Assembly: GCF_947179165.1 (NCBI RefSeq)
Contig: NC_077243.1
Span: 51,574,001 to 51,638,000 of the forward strand
DNA from: Solanum dulcamara
Lineage: Eukaryota; Streptophyta; Magnoliopsida; Solanales; Solanaceae
Reading direction: 5' to 3'
DNA: 64,000 nucleotides
Shown here: one piece after another, positions 1-12,349 of the stretch
Layout of the letters: each line of letters opens with the position of its first letter
How positions within the stretch are numbered: the first letter of the stretch is position 1
The notes under the pieces: model-generated
The model's database searches: none
What the model saw: only the letters and a program-made list of their open reading frames with translations
Told to the model about the DNA's origin: nothing
Program-made: the position numbers and the translations under genes

Positions 1-934
1 GGGTATTCAGACCATTGTTTGATATGTTTTTGACTGTGTTTATTAATGATATTCTAATTTATTCTCGGTCAGAAGAAAAGCATGCAGATCATCTGAGAGG
101 GGTAGTTGCGGTACTCCGACAACAGAAACTATGCTAAATTTTCTAAATGTGAATTCTGATTGACTTTTGTAATATTTTTAGGACATATTGTCGAGGTTGA
201 TGGTATTCAGGTAGATATGCAAAAGATCTAGGCCGTAAAGAACTGACCTAGGCCGGCGACACCCATAGAGGTACACGCTTCCTAAGATTAGTAGGATATT
301 ATAGGAGATTTGCAGAGAAATTTGCTTCAATTTCTGCACCATTGACAAGATTAACTCTAAAGGGAGCCAAATTCTAGTGGACTGATTCCTATGAACGTAG
401 CTTTCAGTTATTGAAAGAGAAGTTGACTACAACTCTAGTTTTAACTCTTCCTGAGGGACCAGATATGTATGTTATCTATTATGATGCTTATAGCATGAGA
501 ATCAATTGTGTCTTAAGCAACATGGCAAAGTTATAGCTTACCCTTCTCGACAGCTTAAAAAGCATGAAAGAAATTACCTTACTCATGATTTGGAACTGGC
601 AGCAGTGATTCATACTCTGAAGATATGGAGGTACTATTTATATGGCGTTCATATGGATATCTATACAGATCATAAGAGTCTCCAGTACATTTTTAAGCAG
701 AGAGAATTGAATTTGTGGCAGAGGAGATGGCTGGAGTTTCTAAAATATTATGATATCAATATTTTATATCATCTTGGGAAGGCCAACGTTGTGACAGATG
801 GACTTAGCCATAAGGCCTTGGGTAGCTTGGAAGATGTTCCACCAGAAAAAAAAGAAATATTTCATAAAATTGGTCAGCTGGCCAGTCTTGGAGTTTGCTT
901 GGCTGAAGCTGGAGGTATTGGGGTTTCGGTTTGA
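1..934 (+). pseudogene. E1 pol fragment: RT C-terminus and RNase H
   Basis: Reverse transcriptase copies element RNA into DNA, and RNase H removes the RNA strand. The first about 90 bases hold the RT catalytic loop, read as [11 protein letters not shown], where the family has an Asp-Asp pair; the first Asp is Asn here, so the site is probably dead. The connection domain follows with frame changes (LVGYYRRFAEKFASISAPLT near 280-350). The RNase H-like domain spans about 440-830; its last part is open from 506 to 934 and contains [20 protein letters not shown], the [11 protein letters not shown] strand and [13 protein letters not shown], with the family's ADALS Asp region altered. The frame ends just before the integrase. 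Confidence 0.9.
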
Positions 935-994
935 GAATTTGCTAAATCCTCTATTATAGAAGAAATAAAGTGACATCAATATGAAGATCCTATT

Positions 995-2395
995 TTGGAA
1001 CAATACCGAGACACAAGTCTTGACAGAGAAAAAACCCTATTCGGGATTACATCTGATGGGTATTATTACATAGGGGCAGGTTATGTGTACCTAACATTGT
1101 CGGACTACGATGACAGGTTATGGGCGAGGCACATTATGCCTGGTATTCTATTCATCCGGGGACAACAAAGATGTATCATAAACATAGATGTTTATTCTGG
1201 TGGGATGGTATGAAAAAAGATGTTGTAGAGTTTGTTGCCCAATGTACAAACTGTCAACAGGTCAAGATTGAACACCAAAAACTAGGTGGATTATTACAGG
1301 AGATGGAAATCCCGATGTGGAAGTGGGAGATCATTAATATGGATTTCATTATAGGGTTACCTCGCACTATATGGTAGTATGATTCGATATGGATTATTAT
1401 TGATAGGTTGACTAAATTGGCCCATTTCCTCCCGGTTCAGATCACTCATTTAGCTTAGGATTATGCTAGATTGTATATTAAGGAGATAGTCAAGCTGCAT
1501 GAAGTTCCTGTATTCATTATCACCGATAGAGGTGTCTAGTTTATAGTTAATTTCTAGAGATCTTTTTAGGAAGGATTAGGGACCCAGGTTAGCCTTAGTA
1601 CAATATTCCATCCTCAGTCTAATGGGCAGGACGAATGCACTATTCAAATGCTAGAAGGTATGCTGTAGAACTATGTTATTGACTTCAGAGGTAGCTAAGA
1701 GGATCATCTACCACTTGTTTAATTTTCTTATAATAAAACCTATTATTCTAGCATCCAGATAGCACCGTAAATGGCACTATATGGCAGAAAATGCAGGTCA
1801 CCTATTGGCTAGTTCAATGTGGGTGAAACTAAGTTAATTGGACTGGATCTAATTCAGCAGGCAATGGATAAGGTAAAGCTTATTTGAGAATGATTATTGG
1901 AGGCTCAAAGTCGATAGAAAGAATATGCAGACAATCAACATTGTCCTTTAGAGTTCCAAGTGGGTGACTGGGTATTCTTGAAAGTGTCACCTGTGAAGGG
2001 GTTCATGAGATTCGGCAAAAAAAGGGAAGCATAGTCTGAGGTATATCAGACCTTATCAGATCGTTCATAAAGTAGGCAAGGTTGCCTATGAGTTGTACTT
2101 GCCAGCTGATTTGGAAATAGTACATCAGGTATTCCATGTGACTATGCTTTGCAAATTCATTGGCGACCCTTTTAGAGTATTTTCCGTGCTGGACATTCAG
2201 GTGACTGAAGAGCTTTCCTATGAGGAACAACTGGTGGCTATCTTAGATCGTCAGATAAGGAGATTGTGCACCAAAGATGTGTCATCTGTTAAAGTACTAT
2301 GGCACAACAATCACTGAGAAAAAATGACTTGGGAGGCTGAGGAAGAAATGAAAAAGAAATATCCTCAGTTCTTTTCTGCACCCACAGGTAACCTA
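995..2395 (+). pseudogene. E1 pol fragment: integrase and chromodomain-like tail
   Basis: Integrase inserts the cDNA into the genome. The HHCC zinc-binding part is visible at 1130-1270 (YHKHRCLFWW, then CTNCQQVK). The catalytic core follows: first Asp in NMDFIIGLPRT near 1339, second Asp in ITDRG near 1524, and Glu in GQDECTIQ near 1630, so the three catalytic residues survive although stops interrupt the frame repeatedly. A GPY/F-type module (LEFQVGDWVFLKVSPVKG) lies near 1950-2010. The C-terminal tail at 2093-2390 (VFHVTMLCKFIGDP, ELSYEEQLVAILDRQIRRL, MTWEAEEEM) matches the chromodomain-like end of chromovirus integrases, thought to guide targeting to chromatin. A stop falls inside the tail at about 2315. 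Confidence 0.88.
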
Positions 2396-2517
2396 AATTC
2401 CTTATTTACCTATGTTGGTTAATTAATAAATTATGTGAAATATCCGTAAAAAGAAACTCCTCGCTAAGATATTCATAAACCCCTATAGGATCAGTTTAAC
2501 ATTGGGGGACGAATGTT

Positions 2518-2533
2518 CTAAAGAGGGAAAAGA
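2518..2533 (+). promoter_or_regulatory. E1 polypurine tract
   Basis: A purine-rich run (TAAAGAGGGAAAAGA type) directly abuts the TG that starts the LTR. It follows the GGACGAATGTTC motif that ends the internal region in every related element here. It primes plus-strand DNA synthesis in this class of element. Confidence 0.8.
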
Positions 2534-5098
2534 TGTTATAATCCGTATTTTGCACATTTGAACATTTTGGGATAATTATAACAAGTTAAGGATAATGCGA
2601 TATTTTGATCTTGTTTGATATATAAGAAGTTTATGAAAATTTTGGATGCGGAAATACTAGAAAAGGTTAAGAGAAAAATTAGAATTTCACATAAGTTAGT
2701 TATGAAATTTTGTAGGTGGAAATATTGGAAAAGGTTAAGGGAAAAATTGAAATTTTACGTAAGTTGGTTATGGAATTTTAGAGGTGGAAATATTGGAAAA
2801 GACTAAGGGTAAAATTGGAATTTCAAAAATGTAGTTTCATGAAAATATATGGGCTAAGTGATTGGTCTTGGAACTTAAAAAAAAGAACAAGATAGGCCCA
2901 ACCATGCCATGGTCCATAAAAAGGACCCAAGCCATTCATCCACGTGATGGATGAATAAAAAGGGCACTTAGTCATAAAATTCTAGAGTTTTCAAGACAAG
3001 TTGAGAAGGGATAAGAACAAAAGAAAGAAGAGAAAAAAAAGAGTGAAAATCGGCCATAGCTAGGGAAATTTTGGTCCTTAAAATATTGTCCCAAAAATTA
3101 TTTTTTTCTAGTATTTCCACTAATTCAAGGGTCCTCTGTAACGTGATGGAGTTATTTTGGAAGATAGGATGCTTGTTTCATTTATTTAGTACCTTGGTCA
3201 AGTGAAGAAGTTAGAAGGAAAAGGTAAGAATTAATCCCTTTTTATGGAAATAGGGGAGTTTGCATGGTGGGGGTGCATATATGTATATGGCCGTATATAT
3301 GTGTTATGGTATGGGGAAGATGAATTAAATTTTATGTAGTTTTTCTAGTAGTAGTTATTGTTGATTTTATATTAGAAATGGAAGTTGAATGAATTTGGTT
3401 GAAGTTGGAAATGTGGCGTAGGGTGATGAGATGGAAATGAATTAATTTTGTTTAGTATGTTAGTTGTGTTGTTGTGATTCTTATAATGTAAATGAAGGTT
3501 AAATGGCTTAAGTTGGCATTGAAATGGATTGTAGAAATTATGTCATTTTAGCATGATTTTATGATATTATGGAAATAAAGTTTTTAAAGTGTGGATTGTT
3601 GTTGTTGATTATGAATTTGAAAGTAGAAAATGCGTAATGATAGTTTTGTTGCATATATAGAGATTTCGGGTGAAATATGGAAATTGGTTAATATTGTATA
3701 GATTGCTCAGAATATTCTTGGCCTTTGAATGAGCTTAAATTAATATATGAACATGAAAATTTTAATAGGGATTTGAAAATGCAAAGTTGGGTTGGAAGTT
3801 GTTGCATTATTTAGAAAAGAAGACAATCTATGTTAGGGTACATTTTGAATTGATTGTTGATGTTATTGGTATTGTTGTTGGTATGGTTGTTGATATTTTT
3901 GCTGAGTTAAAATCTCGGGGATTTTGTATGTATAGGGGAGATGCTGCAAAAATTTCTGTAGACTAGTATTGGTTAGAATTGAATTCTTAAAGCCTTATAG
4001 TAAATATTTGGTAGATGTGAACAATTGTAGATTTTGGAGGAAATAGAATTTGAATTCGGACAAGCTTAAAAGGCGAATAAGTTATGTAAAAATTTGCCTT
4101 TCCTTCTTTTGGCATGTCATAGGTGTAATAAGTTTGGATACGAGCCTCAAGGATGACTCTACTCTTCGAAATCGACGCCTAAAATTTCCCCTTTTCCATT
4201 CAGTAGAATTGAATTAAATAGTTATGAATAGTTTGGAAAAATTATCTAAACATGTAGAACTTGTACAAATAGGACCCGAATACCTTAAAACTCTTATAAG
4301 TAACATTGTGAAGTTTAATGAACGTAATTTCTGTATGCCACCTCATTTGGCCCGAAGTGGGCCCATTATTCCCAAACTTTTCTTTGTTATTCCATCTGGT
4401 GTGATATAATCTATTGCAGAGATATTCCCTATTCTGGAGTATGTTGTGCGGTGGCGCTAGTGATGGGTTGGTGACCACACTTTGTTCACCGAGTCCCTTA
4501 TTGGGGTCGGATATGGCATATGTTTTTCTGCATGCATTATCTGTGCTTATGATAAACATTTTGATATTTTTGACATTTTGCTCATTTTCTACACATGCTG
4601 TTCGGATTATGGTTTTATTTATTACAATTCATGCTTTACATATTCGGTATATTTTCCGTACTGACCCCCTATCTTCAAGGGCTGCATTACATGCTCATAG
4701 GTACAAACGCTCGATTTGCCAACCCACTTTCTTAGGACATCCACCTTGCAGCTTGACAGTGCTCCTTTGTTCGGAGCCCATATTTTGGTACTAACTTTTC
4801 TATTGTATATTCGTACCTGTTGGTCAAGGGTATGACAGGGTCTTGTCCCATCCTATGACTAGGCTATTATTCTATAGAGGTTTGTAGATGTTTGTTGTGG
4901 GTTTTATATATGATTTGGGTTTTGGTATTCCGTGATGGACATAGAGGCGTTCGGGTGCTACATCTATTTTTATTTATTCTAGTGACCTGATTTAATTTCT
5001 ATTTTTGTTTATTCTGCTAATATGCTAATTTGGGCTAAGGGTACGTATGTGTGTCCAACTCAGACACGAGTCGCGGCCTACGGAATTTGGTCGTGACA
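2534..5098 (+). repeat. E1 3' LTR
   Basis: The LTR starts TGTTATAATCC right after the polypurine tract and ends TGACA, about 2.57 kb. Its 3' part (about 4380-5098) closely parallels the 3' part of the E11 5' LTR (about 58500-59232): the same GAGATATTCCCTA, GGCATATGTTTTTCTGCAT and GCTAAGGGTACGTATG blocks occur in the same order. Its 5' half differs from E11. Open frames at 4224-4794 fall in this LTR and are not genes. No second LTR is in the window, so age cannot be judged. Confidence 0.85.
2633..2830 (+). repeat. Three tandem copies of a ~69-bp unit in the E1 LTR
   Basis: Copies begin near 2633, 2702 and 2770, each with ATGAAATTTT-like starts followed by GGTGGAAATATTGGAAAAGG and a variant of AAGTTGGTTAT. 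The last copy is partial. The repeat explains a short open frame at 2615-2806, which is not a gene. Confidence 0.8.
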
Positions 5099-5616
5099 AA
5101 TTTTAACATGAGAGTGTTAGAAAAACCCAACATAACCTTTATACTTTGCTCAAAACATTTAAACTCTATAATTTTTTTGTGATCCTCATTTAAACTCTAT
5201 TTTCCAACTTTTCATCTTCTGAGGTCTTATAACGGTCCCACTATCCCGTTTAAGACCCAATTTTGGGTCATGTTTGATTAATGTAATTTTTATGTCAAAA
5301 CATCCATAATGACCTGGTGATCAATATTTTTATAGTATGGTGGAAATTAGAGGTGACTTTTAAATTCAATTTTGCAGATTTACAGCGCGCGTAATCATCT
5401 TCGAGGTAGGCTATGATCTCCATCTAGGCAGATCTTTATTAGATACTATCTAGTGTAAATTACATTTGATTTAGATTGGTCACTTCCAAGATTTATGTTT
5501 TATTCCTTCTATCCTATTTTCTTGACTCTGATTAAACCTTAGACTAGCGTAGTCTATTAAGATCCTTAGTTTAGACTTGTGTCCTTGTTCAAAGTATAGA
5601 TTAGTTAGATTATCCT
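5099..5616. other. Unassigned AT-rich stretch
   Basis: This lies between the E1 3' LTR end and the E2 LTR start. I see no long open frame, LTR ends or protein similarity. It may be one of the few stretches not derived from the elements described here, or an unrecognised old repeat. Confidence 0.4.
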
Positions 5617-8414
5617 TTTCATGACCCGATTTCTTAGGTCATGAGGGAGCCTACTATGAGCCTCTAGTAGGCAAGCCAACCCATATATTAGAACTGTGAG
5701 TAATGGGATGTTAGGGAAGAAGACCAAGAATACAACTAAAAACCATAATGAAATAATAAGGACATAACTAAACGGCGGAAGCTAAATAAAAAATATATAT
5801 AAATAAAAATATCCCTCCTAAAATATGGAAGTCAGATGTATAGAGCTACTCCAAAAAAGAGTACAAGTGCCAAAATTTACCATAGTAACAAAGCTGTCTC
5901 AAAAAGCAAAAGATAGGTAAAATATATTTATAGAGGGAGATGGGTAACTCCAAAATATTGTGTGCTCATCCTCACCTCCGATCAAGATAGCAGCTGACTT
6001 AAATCAACGTCGGTAGCTAGTATTTAGACCTGCATCATGAAAACAGATGTCAAGTGTAGTATGAGTACTAAAACACTACATACATAGTTGGAATCATAGG
6101 CCGACTAAGCAAGAAAAGTGAAATTAAACTAAAATGCGAGAGAGTAATCACAACAAAGACAGTGCAAGAAGTAATTATAGGTATGTACACGAGTGTACTA
6201 AACAAACAAAGAGATAGAACTAGTTAAATATACCAGGCTCCCACAAACCCGACGTGTACACTAGTACACAAGTCTAAAGGTAACAACCTGAACGGACCCC
6301 CATAAGCCCGAAAGGAGCAATGATAGTTCAAGTAAAAATAGTGGATCCGATAATGTTCTAACAATGCCAATAATTCCCTAGACTTGAACCGAACCATCCC
6401 AAAAGCATGAAATGTTAACCCAAAGCTAAGAGTAAATAAGGACATTAATGAAGATTCATCATAAGATCCAGGACCAAAACCGAGATTTAAAAGTAACCAT
6501 GGACTTTAATCGGGTGTTGGATAATCGTGGATTTGAAAAAACATGTAAGCTAGACCAAGGAATTGAACTGGCTAATAGTAGCTAAGTAGTCAAACAAAAA
6601 TATGTAAGGAGCGACAAACTTGAACTGAGGCAACGGGCTTGGATCGAGGCTGTATAAAGGAAATGAGTTCAAACAACGACTAAGTGAAGAGCGAAAAACT
6701 TGAACCGAGGTGATAATAAAGGTGGGGAGATCAAACCATGACTAAATAATGAGCTATGGACTTGAACTGAGGCTACAATAATAAGGAACAGGCTTGAACC
6801 CCACCTAGCGGAGTGAAATGGTGAGTTGAACCATAAATAGAGGCAAGTCTATCCGAATTAGGATTAGCGGCCAACCAAGTATCGTAGGGAGTACCCCAAA
6901 CCGAGTGCCATTAATGAATAACTCCATCTTAGACCTCAACTAACAAGAATCATCAAAAAGACTTCTATAATCAAGAACTAAGCAATACAGGATCGATAGG
7001 ATCATAGGGCTTTATGGAGATAAGATCCCAAAGCTATGTTACTCCCTAGCTAAAGCTTAGACTATCAAAATCGAGTCTATCATATCAGTCTACATAGAGC
7101 TAAGCTGTCCAAAATGATGGAGAAGTTCTAAGGCCCAACGGTATAAAAATGGCACAAGTCTAAGGCAACATTATTCTAAGCCTAGACTAAGGCCAAACAT
7201 GTTTTTTAATATATAACCAAAGGAACAACACACACCACAAGGTATGGATGATCAACAATAATCAGAGACACTTTTAACAGTCCGATAATACCCCAAAAAT
7301 AACATGTAGGGCATGAAATGTAGGAATTTAGCATGCTCGAAATCCCAACCCCTCAAATCTCATACAATTCAGCATATAAATTCCTAAACATGCTCTGTCT
7401 AAAGAGGGAAAAGCATAGCCTACCTTTAGGCTGACTGCGTGCGCTACAACTAATATAATCTAGGCTTTGCCTTTTCGAACAACCTCGGAATGCTTCCACA
7501 CTATCAAAAATAGAATCACAACATTGTTATAGTTATTTAAACACTAAATTCATAATTTTTGGAGACAAAATAATTTTGGGGTCCAAAATGGGAAATATGG
7601 GACCCACATTGGGAATTCTAGAATTGACCCTAAAAGAAGGTCCTAGATGCTACCCCAATCTAGTATTCCGAAAAGAAACACAATCCATGGACTAGATTAA
7701 CTACAACCACATATGCATCAAAAGTCCCTCATTTCAAGCCAAAGGAAACAACTATGGAAGTACCTATAAGAAGCTTTTTTTTACAAAAAACAAAATCCCC
7801 ACGACCTAAACCAAGTGTACTACGATGTTCCTTGAAAAGTAAATCACAATGTAGCCTCAAGAATCACTATAAACAGAGCTAAAATGGCCAAGATACAATC
7901 CTTCAAAATTCATTAAAATCCCAATCTGAAAATGATAATGGCAGAAGATAAGTTGTTAAATTTACCCCTCAGAAGCTCTTAAACAAGTTTCCGAGCTCAC
8001 CAATTAATTCCCTATGCTATTCCCTTGAATTTATACCTTTGTATCCCAAAATTTTGTTTAGAATTGAGGGAGAAATAGATGTTTAAAAGTTGTGAATGTG
8101 GCTGAGTTCATCCTTGGTCTCTTATTAAAAGACCAGTTTTTTTTGACCTTCATAAATGCGGCCTAAGTGGTCCACAATCGCAGAGGTCAAGAAGGTTGGC
8201 CTTCGTGAATGCGGAGTAAAATGATACAAACCTTCTCAAATGCTTTCCAGGCTACACGAAAGTGGAGGGAAATTTCTTGGACCTCTGTGAAAGCAGCCAA
8301 GGGCCCGTGATCATGGAGAACAACTTTGCTTGTACCAGATAACATTTGAAATGCTGATTTTTACCAAGTTTAAATATTCCGATGGGGTGCTTGATATTAT
8401 TTCAAAATCCCATG
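5617..8414 (-). repeat. E2: LTR fragment, interrupted by E3
   Basis: The left end (TTTCATGACCCGATTTCTTAGG) aligns with the left end of the E3 LTR (TGTCATGACCTAATTTCTTAG), with TG decayed. Shared landmarks in the same order include GAGTATGAGTACTA, a TTTTGGGGTC.AAAAT.GG block near 7575, repeats of CTTCGTGAATGCGGA type near 8150-8330, and a GGGGTGCT..A.ATT.ATT block just before 8414. In E3 that last block continues into another about 870 bp of LTR; here it stops exactly at the TG of E3. E2 is therefore an older related LTR hit by E3. It is read as minus strand by analogy with E3. No coding sequence. Confidence 0.7.
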
Positions 8415-11400
8415 TGTCATGACCTAATTTCTTAGATTTTGATGGCACCTGCTAAAACCCACCTGCAGGTAAGCCTAACCCTTAAACTTATCCCAAAACT
8501 AAAGGCAACGAGCTATCAAGCGAAAGTTGAATAAATAGGAAGAAAGTAAGTAATAATGAGAAGAAAGATGACTAAAACAATTACAAGATAGAAATTGGCA
8601 ACTCCAAATGCTAGGAACTCACCAAATATCCAAGCATAAGCTACTCCACACAGTCCAAATCAACAATGATTACCCACACTATGATCTGGAAGGGGTAGAA
8701 GTATAGTATGAGTACTACTGATAAAGCAAGAATAATTAACAAATAATAAGGTAAATACTGCAGAAATACCTAATTAGGAATTATCCCAAGAATAACAGAA
8801 AGATAACGAAAGAAGTCTAGAAACATAGATAACGAAATAGAGTCAAATAACGCACCTGAAACGCAATACAACAACTTATTCACAGGAAAAAGGCACCATA
8901 GGAGTCTACTAATGAAAATATAGTGCTAACTGACAACTCTAACCACATAATCACCTAGGAACTATTCCGACTGAGCCTAACAGGAATTACCAATAATAAT
9001 GCAACTCAAATTACATGTAAACCATCCATCAATACAACCAAAGGTACCAGTTATAACTACAACAAGAGATAAGAGCAAGTATGATAAGATAATAACCAAT
9101 CGGACGCCCATACCCCCAGAAGGTACAAACAATGACAAATATACCCCCGACTATATAAAACCAGGAGACCACACCATACAAGTATGCTGGTGATAGGTGA
9201 TACTAATAAATGTAAGTCTATATTTAAAACCAGTGACATTATCGATTGCCCTCACAGAACAACAACTACAAGTGTATAGACCGACCCTGGCCCTCAGCCC
9301 GCCAGATGGGACCTATGTGACTCCCTCATCCAGTTTAGTGGTGATCTTTACAAAGGGGACTATATGGGATGAGGGAAGTCTGTATACACTGCCTAGGCCC
9401 GAACCAGGTCTTACATAGAAAAATAGCATCCTCATAGTCCTACCAGAGAGTGAGCAGCCAAGCCGACCTAGAAAGAGCGTCGCCATGCCAAATATCCATA
9501 AACCAGTAACCTCAACCATGAGTACCCTAGAAAAGAGGCTGCCTACCCTGCCAGTAAACTCCTAGGGGCATGGCCCAGCTAGAAAGAGTAAACCAGGGGA
9601 AACAGTGGGGCTAAGAAAGGGCATCAACGCACCGAATAGCCAAGTAAAACTAAGCGTATCATAAATGCCTTTATACATCAAGTAAAAAAAGGAGCCCGTC
9701 CCCGATGCCTCAAAAATTTCTAAAACCAGTGACCTAGTATCCAGGTGGTATGATTCCTGTTAAAACATATTTAATAGTAGAAAAAATATGAGAAATCCTT
9801 CTCAAAATAGTAGTTAAAAACTGATGAAATACCATGATCATACCACAAAATGAGTGACTATGCTCAAGCAATGCAAGAATGCCATCACCAGCAACAAAAA
9901 AGGATACACACAGCCATAAGGAAATACCAGGTACTAACACACAACAAGGCAATGGACTAACCTGGGATCCAATCGCTCATTGGAGATTGCCTCGGGCCCA
10001 ATAATAGATAATATGGCATCATAAGCCTACCACTAAACAAAAGTGAAACAATTGAGGCATGGATTAAAATCATGAAAGTGGAGAAATATCTTTACGTATG
10101 ACGTCTTACCCCAAAATAAGCCACCTTAGCTCCCAACCAACACCGCTAAGCCAAACCTACGGCTACAATGAGCCTAGAGGTCTCACGCACTAGCATAATG
10201 AAGCCCCTAAGGCTCAAACCTAGCCTAAGACCATCAATATCAATCCTAACTAGGATAATAATTGCTAAGTCACCACCACAACCAAAGCTTACAACCTAAT
10301 CTAAGGATTTCACGAGACTATTCTAGCCTAACGCTCACCCAGAGACAAGAAACTAGAATCGAATGAGAGGAGTGCTAAAATCAACAAATACTCACCTAAG
10401 CCATATGTGAAGTATACTACATGATATATAATAGAGTTCAGTCAAAAGGAGGAGATGGTATCCTACATCAAAGGTGATCACACGTTCTCCGAATCTACCA
10501 CAATAAATCTCTCATCCTCTAAATCTCTTCTAATCGCTGTCATGCTAACAAAATGTTAATTACATCATCAATACAATCGTTATACCACTAAAATTATCAA
10601 ATTCAGAGACAGGCCAATTTTGGGGTCTAAAATAGGAAAAGTGGGACCTGTATATGAAATTACAAAATTGACCCCAAAAATAGTTTGTAAACATCACTCT
10701 AAGCTCATAAATCAACATTATAACACAATTCGGGGTTGGAAAACTACACAAAATGAGCACGCAAAAAAATCTTAATAGTCCGAACTAAAGAAGAAAATGG
10801 AAGCTTCTTGATCATCCAACTCCGAAAAAACTTGACCCTTTCAACCCAAACAAATTATACTATGATGATCCTTGCAAAACCCCCACAATATAGCCTCTAA
10901 AATCACTTAAATCAGATTTAAATTGATCAAGTTACAACCTCCAAAATTTAAAGAAAATATATCTCTAAAAATCACTATAGCAGTGGGTAAAAACGTATTC
11001 TTTCCTCACACAAAGACTTTCCTTATGTTTTTGAGCTCACCAGCAAATTCCTCATGAAATTCCCTTGAAATTGGATATTTGAATTTCCCAATTTGACCTC
11101 AAGATAATGAAGAAATCAATGTTTAAAGTTTGGAAGACAACCTAAAATTCATCATGGTCTTCATTAAAAAGACCAAGTTAATGGCCTTCGCGAACGTGGC
11201 TACAGTGCTCCGTAAATGCGAAGGTAGAGTCCCGTGATCGTGGAGGCAAAGCTCTCATACATCTGTGAATATGGCCAGGGCCCCGCGAATGTAGAGGGCA
11301 ATTTCCAGGACCTCTTTGCAATAGATATCAGATAAAATGCTGATATTTCTCAAGTTAAAATATTCTGACGGGGTGCTCGAAATTCATTCGGAATCCCATA

Positions 11401-12279
11401 CGCACAAATGAAATATGCTACCTCAACAAATTTAACTTTTCAGACTCAATAACGCAGTCAAAATTTCCATACGAGGTCATTACAACTGAATGTTGGTCCA
11501 ACATTTAAGGGCTATTTTGAGCCAAATTCCACAAAGGTCCTCGAGATTAGACCGGAAACTTTGATAAGCAAACGAAGGGTCATTCTACACAAAACTTGAC
11601 ATTTAAAAACTAACTATGCTGTCAAAATTTGTATCTGACTGTGTCTTTGAAGAATGTTGAGCAAAGTCAATTATAGGAGAAATTTCAAAGGCAAAAGAGC
11701 CAAATGGTCCTAAACTCATACCCATTTACTTGGTACTCATGCCGACCATGCTATTAGTCTAATTTGGCTATTCTGAAATAGATGGAACAATAAGAATTTT
11801 CTTCAAAAGGTCATTTTCCTAAAGTCAACATTTCAACAGGATATTCAACCCCACCAAATTTGAAATTTCAAACGCAATGGTGCAGTCGAAATTTCCATAT
11901 AAGTTCATTGCAACTGAAAGTGAGTCCCATACCCAAGTTCCATTTTGAGCCAAATTCAACAATAACCCTCGAGATTAGACCGAAAGCCTCAAAAATCTAA
12001 TAAAGGGTCGTTCTAGAACATACTCCACATTCCAGAGCTAACCATATTGTCAGAATTTTCATCTTAGTGCATTTTCCAAAATGTTGACCAAAGTAAACTA
12101 TGGGCTAAATTTCAACAGCAAAAGTGCTAAATGACCCAAAACTCATCAATTTTCTAGATACTCGTGTTGACCATGTTACTAGCTCTACAACAGGGAAATG
12201 AGCCTAAAACACAAATGAATGACCAAGCGACCGAATAGTCTGTGCAAGAAAGTTATCAATCACTTAAGGTCGCTACAGG
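8415..12279 (-). repeat. E3 3' LTR
   Basis: In plus coordinates the LTR runs from TGTCATGACC at 8415 to GGTCGCTACA at 12279, so on the minus strand it starts TGTAGCGACC and ends GGTCATGACA. Length is about 3.87 kb. The internal side at 12280-12300 is a weak polypurine tract on the minus strand (CCCTTGTTTAGAGCATTCC). Near 11175-11310 it has TTCGCGAA-centred repeats like those in E2. Open frames within it, at 8999-9519 and 10560-10760 for example, show no protein similarity and are treated as chance. Confidence 0.8.
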
Positions 12280-12349
12280 AATGCTCTAAACAAGGGAATC
12301 AATTTTTTAATTCAAAAATGACCTAGAGGGTCATTACAACATCTACTAC

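Larger units (their letters stand above)
1..5098 (+). mobile_element. E1: 3' part of a Ty3/gypsy chromovirus with 3' LTR
   Basis: The window opens inside the pol gene of a plus-strand Ty3/gypsy element. The order RT end, RNase H, integrase, chromodomain-like tail, polypurine tract and LTR is that of chromoviruses; the long LTR and the later methionine-tRNA primer sites in relatives fit the Del/Tekay group (inference). The 5' LTR, gag, protease and most of RT lie outside the window. Many in-frame stops and shifts make it inactive. The last LTR bases are TGACA at 5094-5098. Confidence 0.9.

Noticed and set aside
2615..2806. Open frame of 63 codons with repeated Lys/Trp-rich words
   Set aside because: Produced by the 69-bp LTR repeats of E1.
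4414..4794. Plus-strand open frame of 126 codons with hydrophobic segments
   Set aside because: It lies in the E1 LTR. The homologous stretch in the E11 LTR (58537-58737) is interrupted, and there is no family resemblance.
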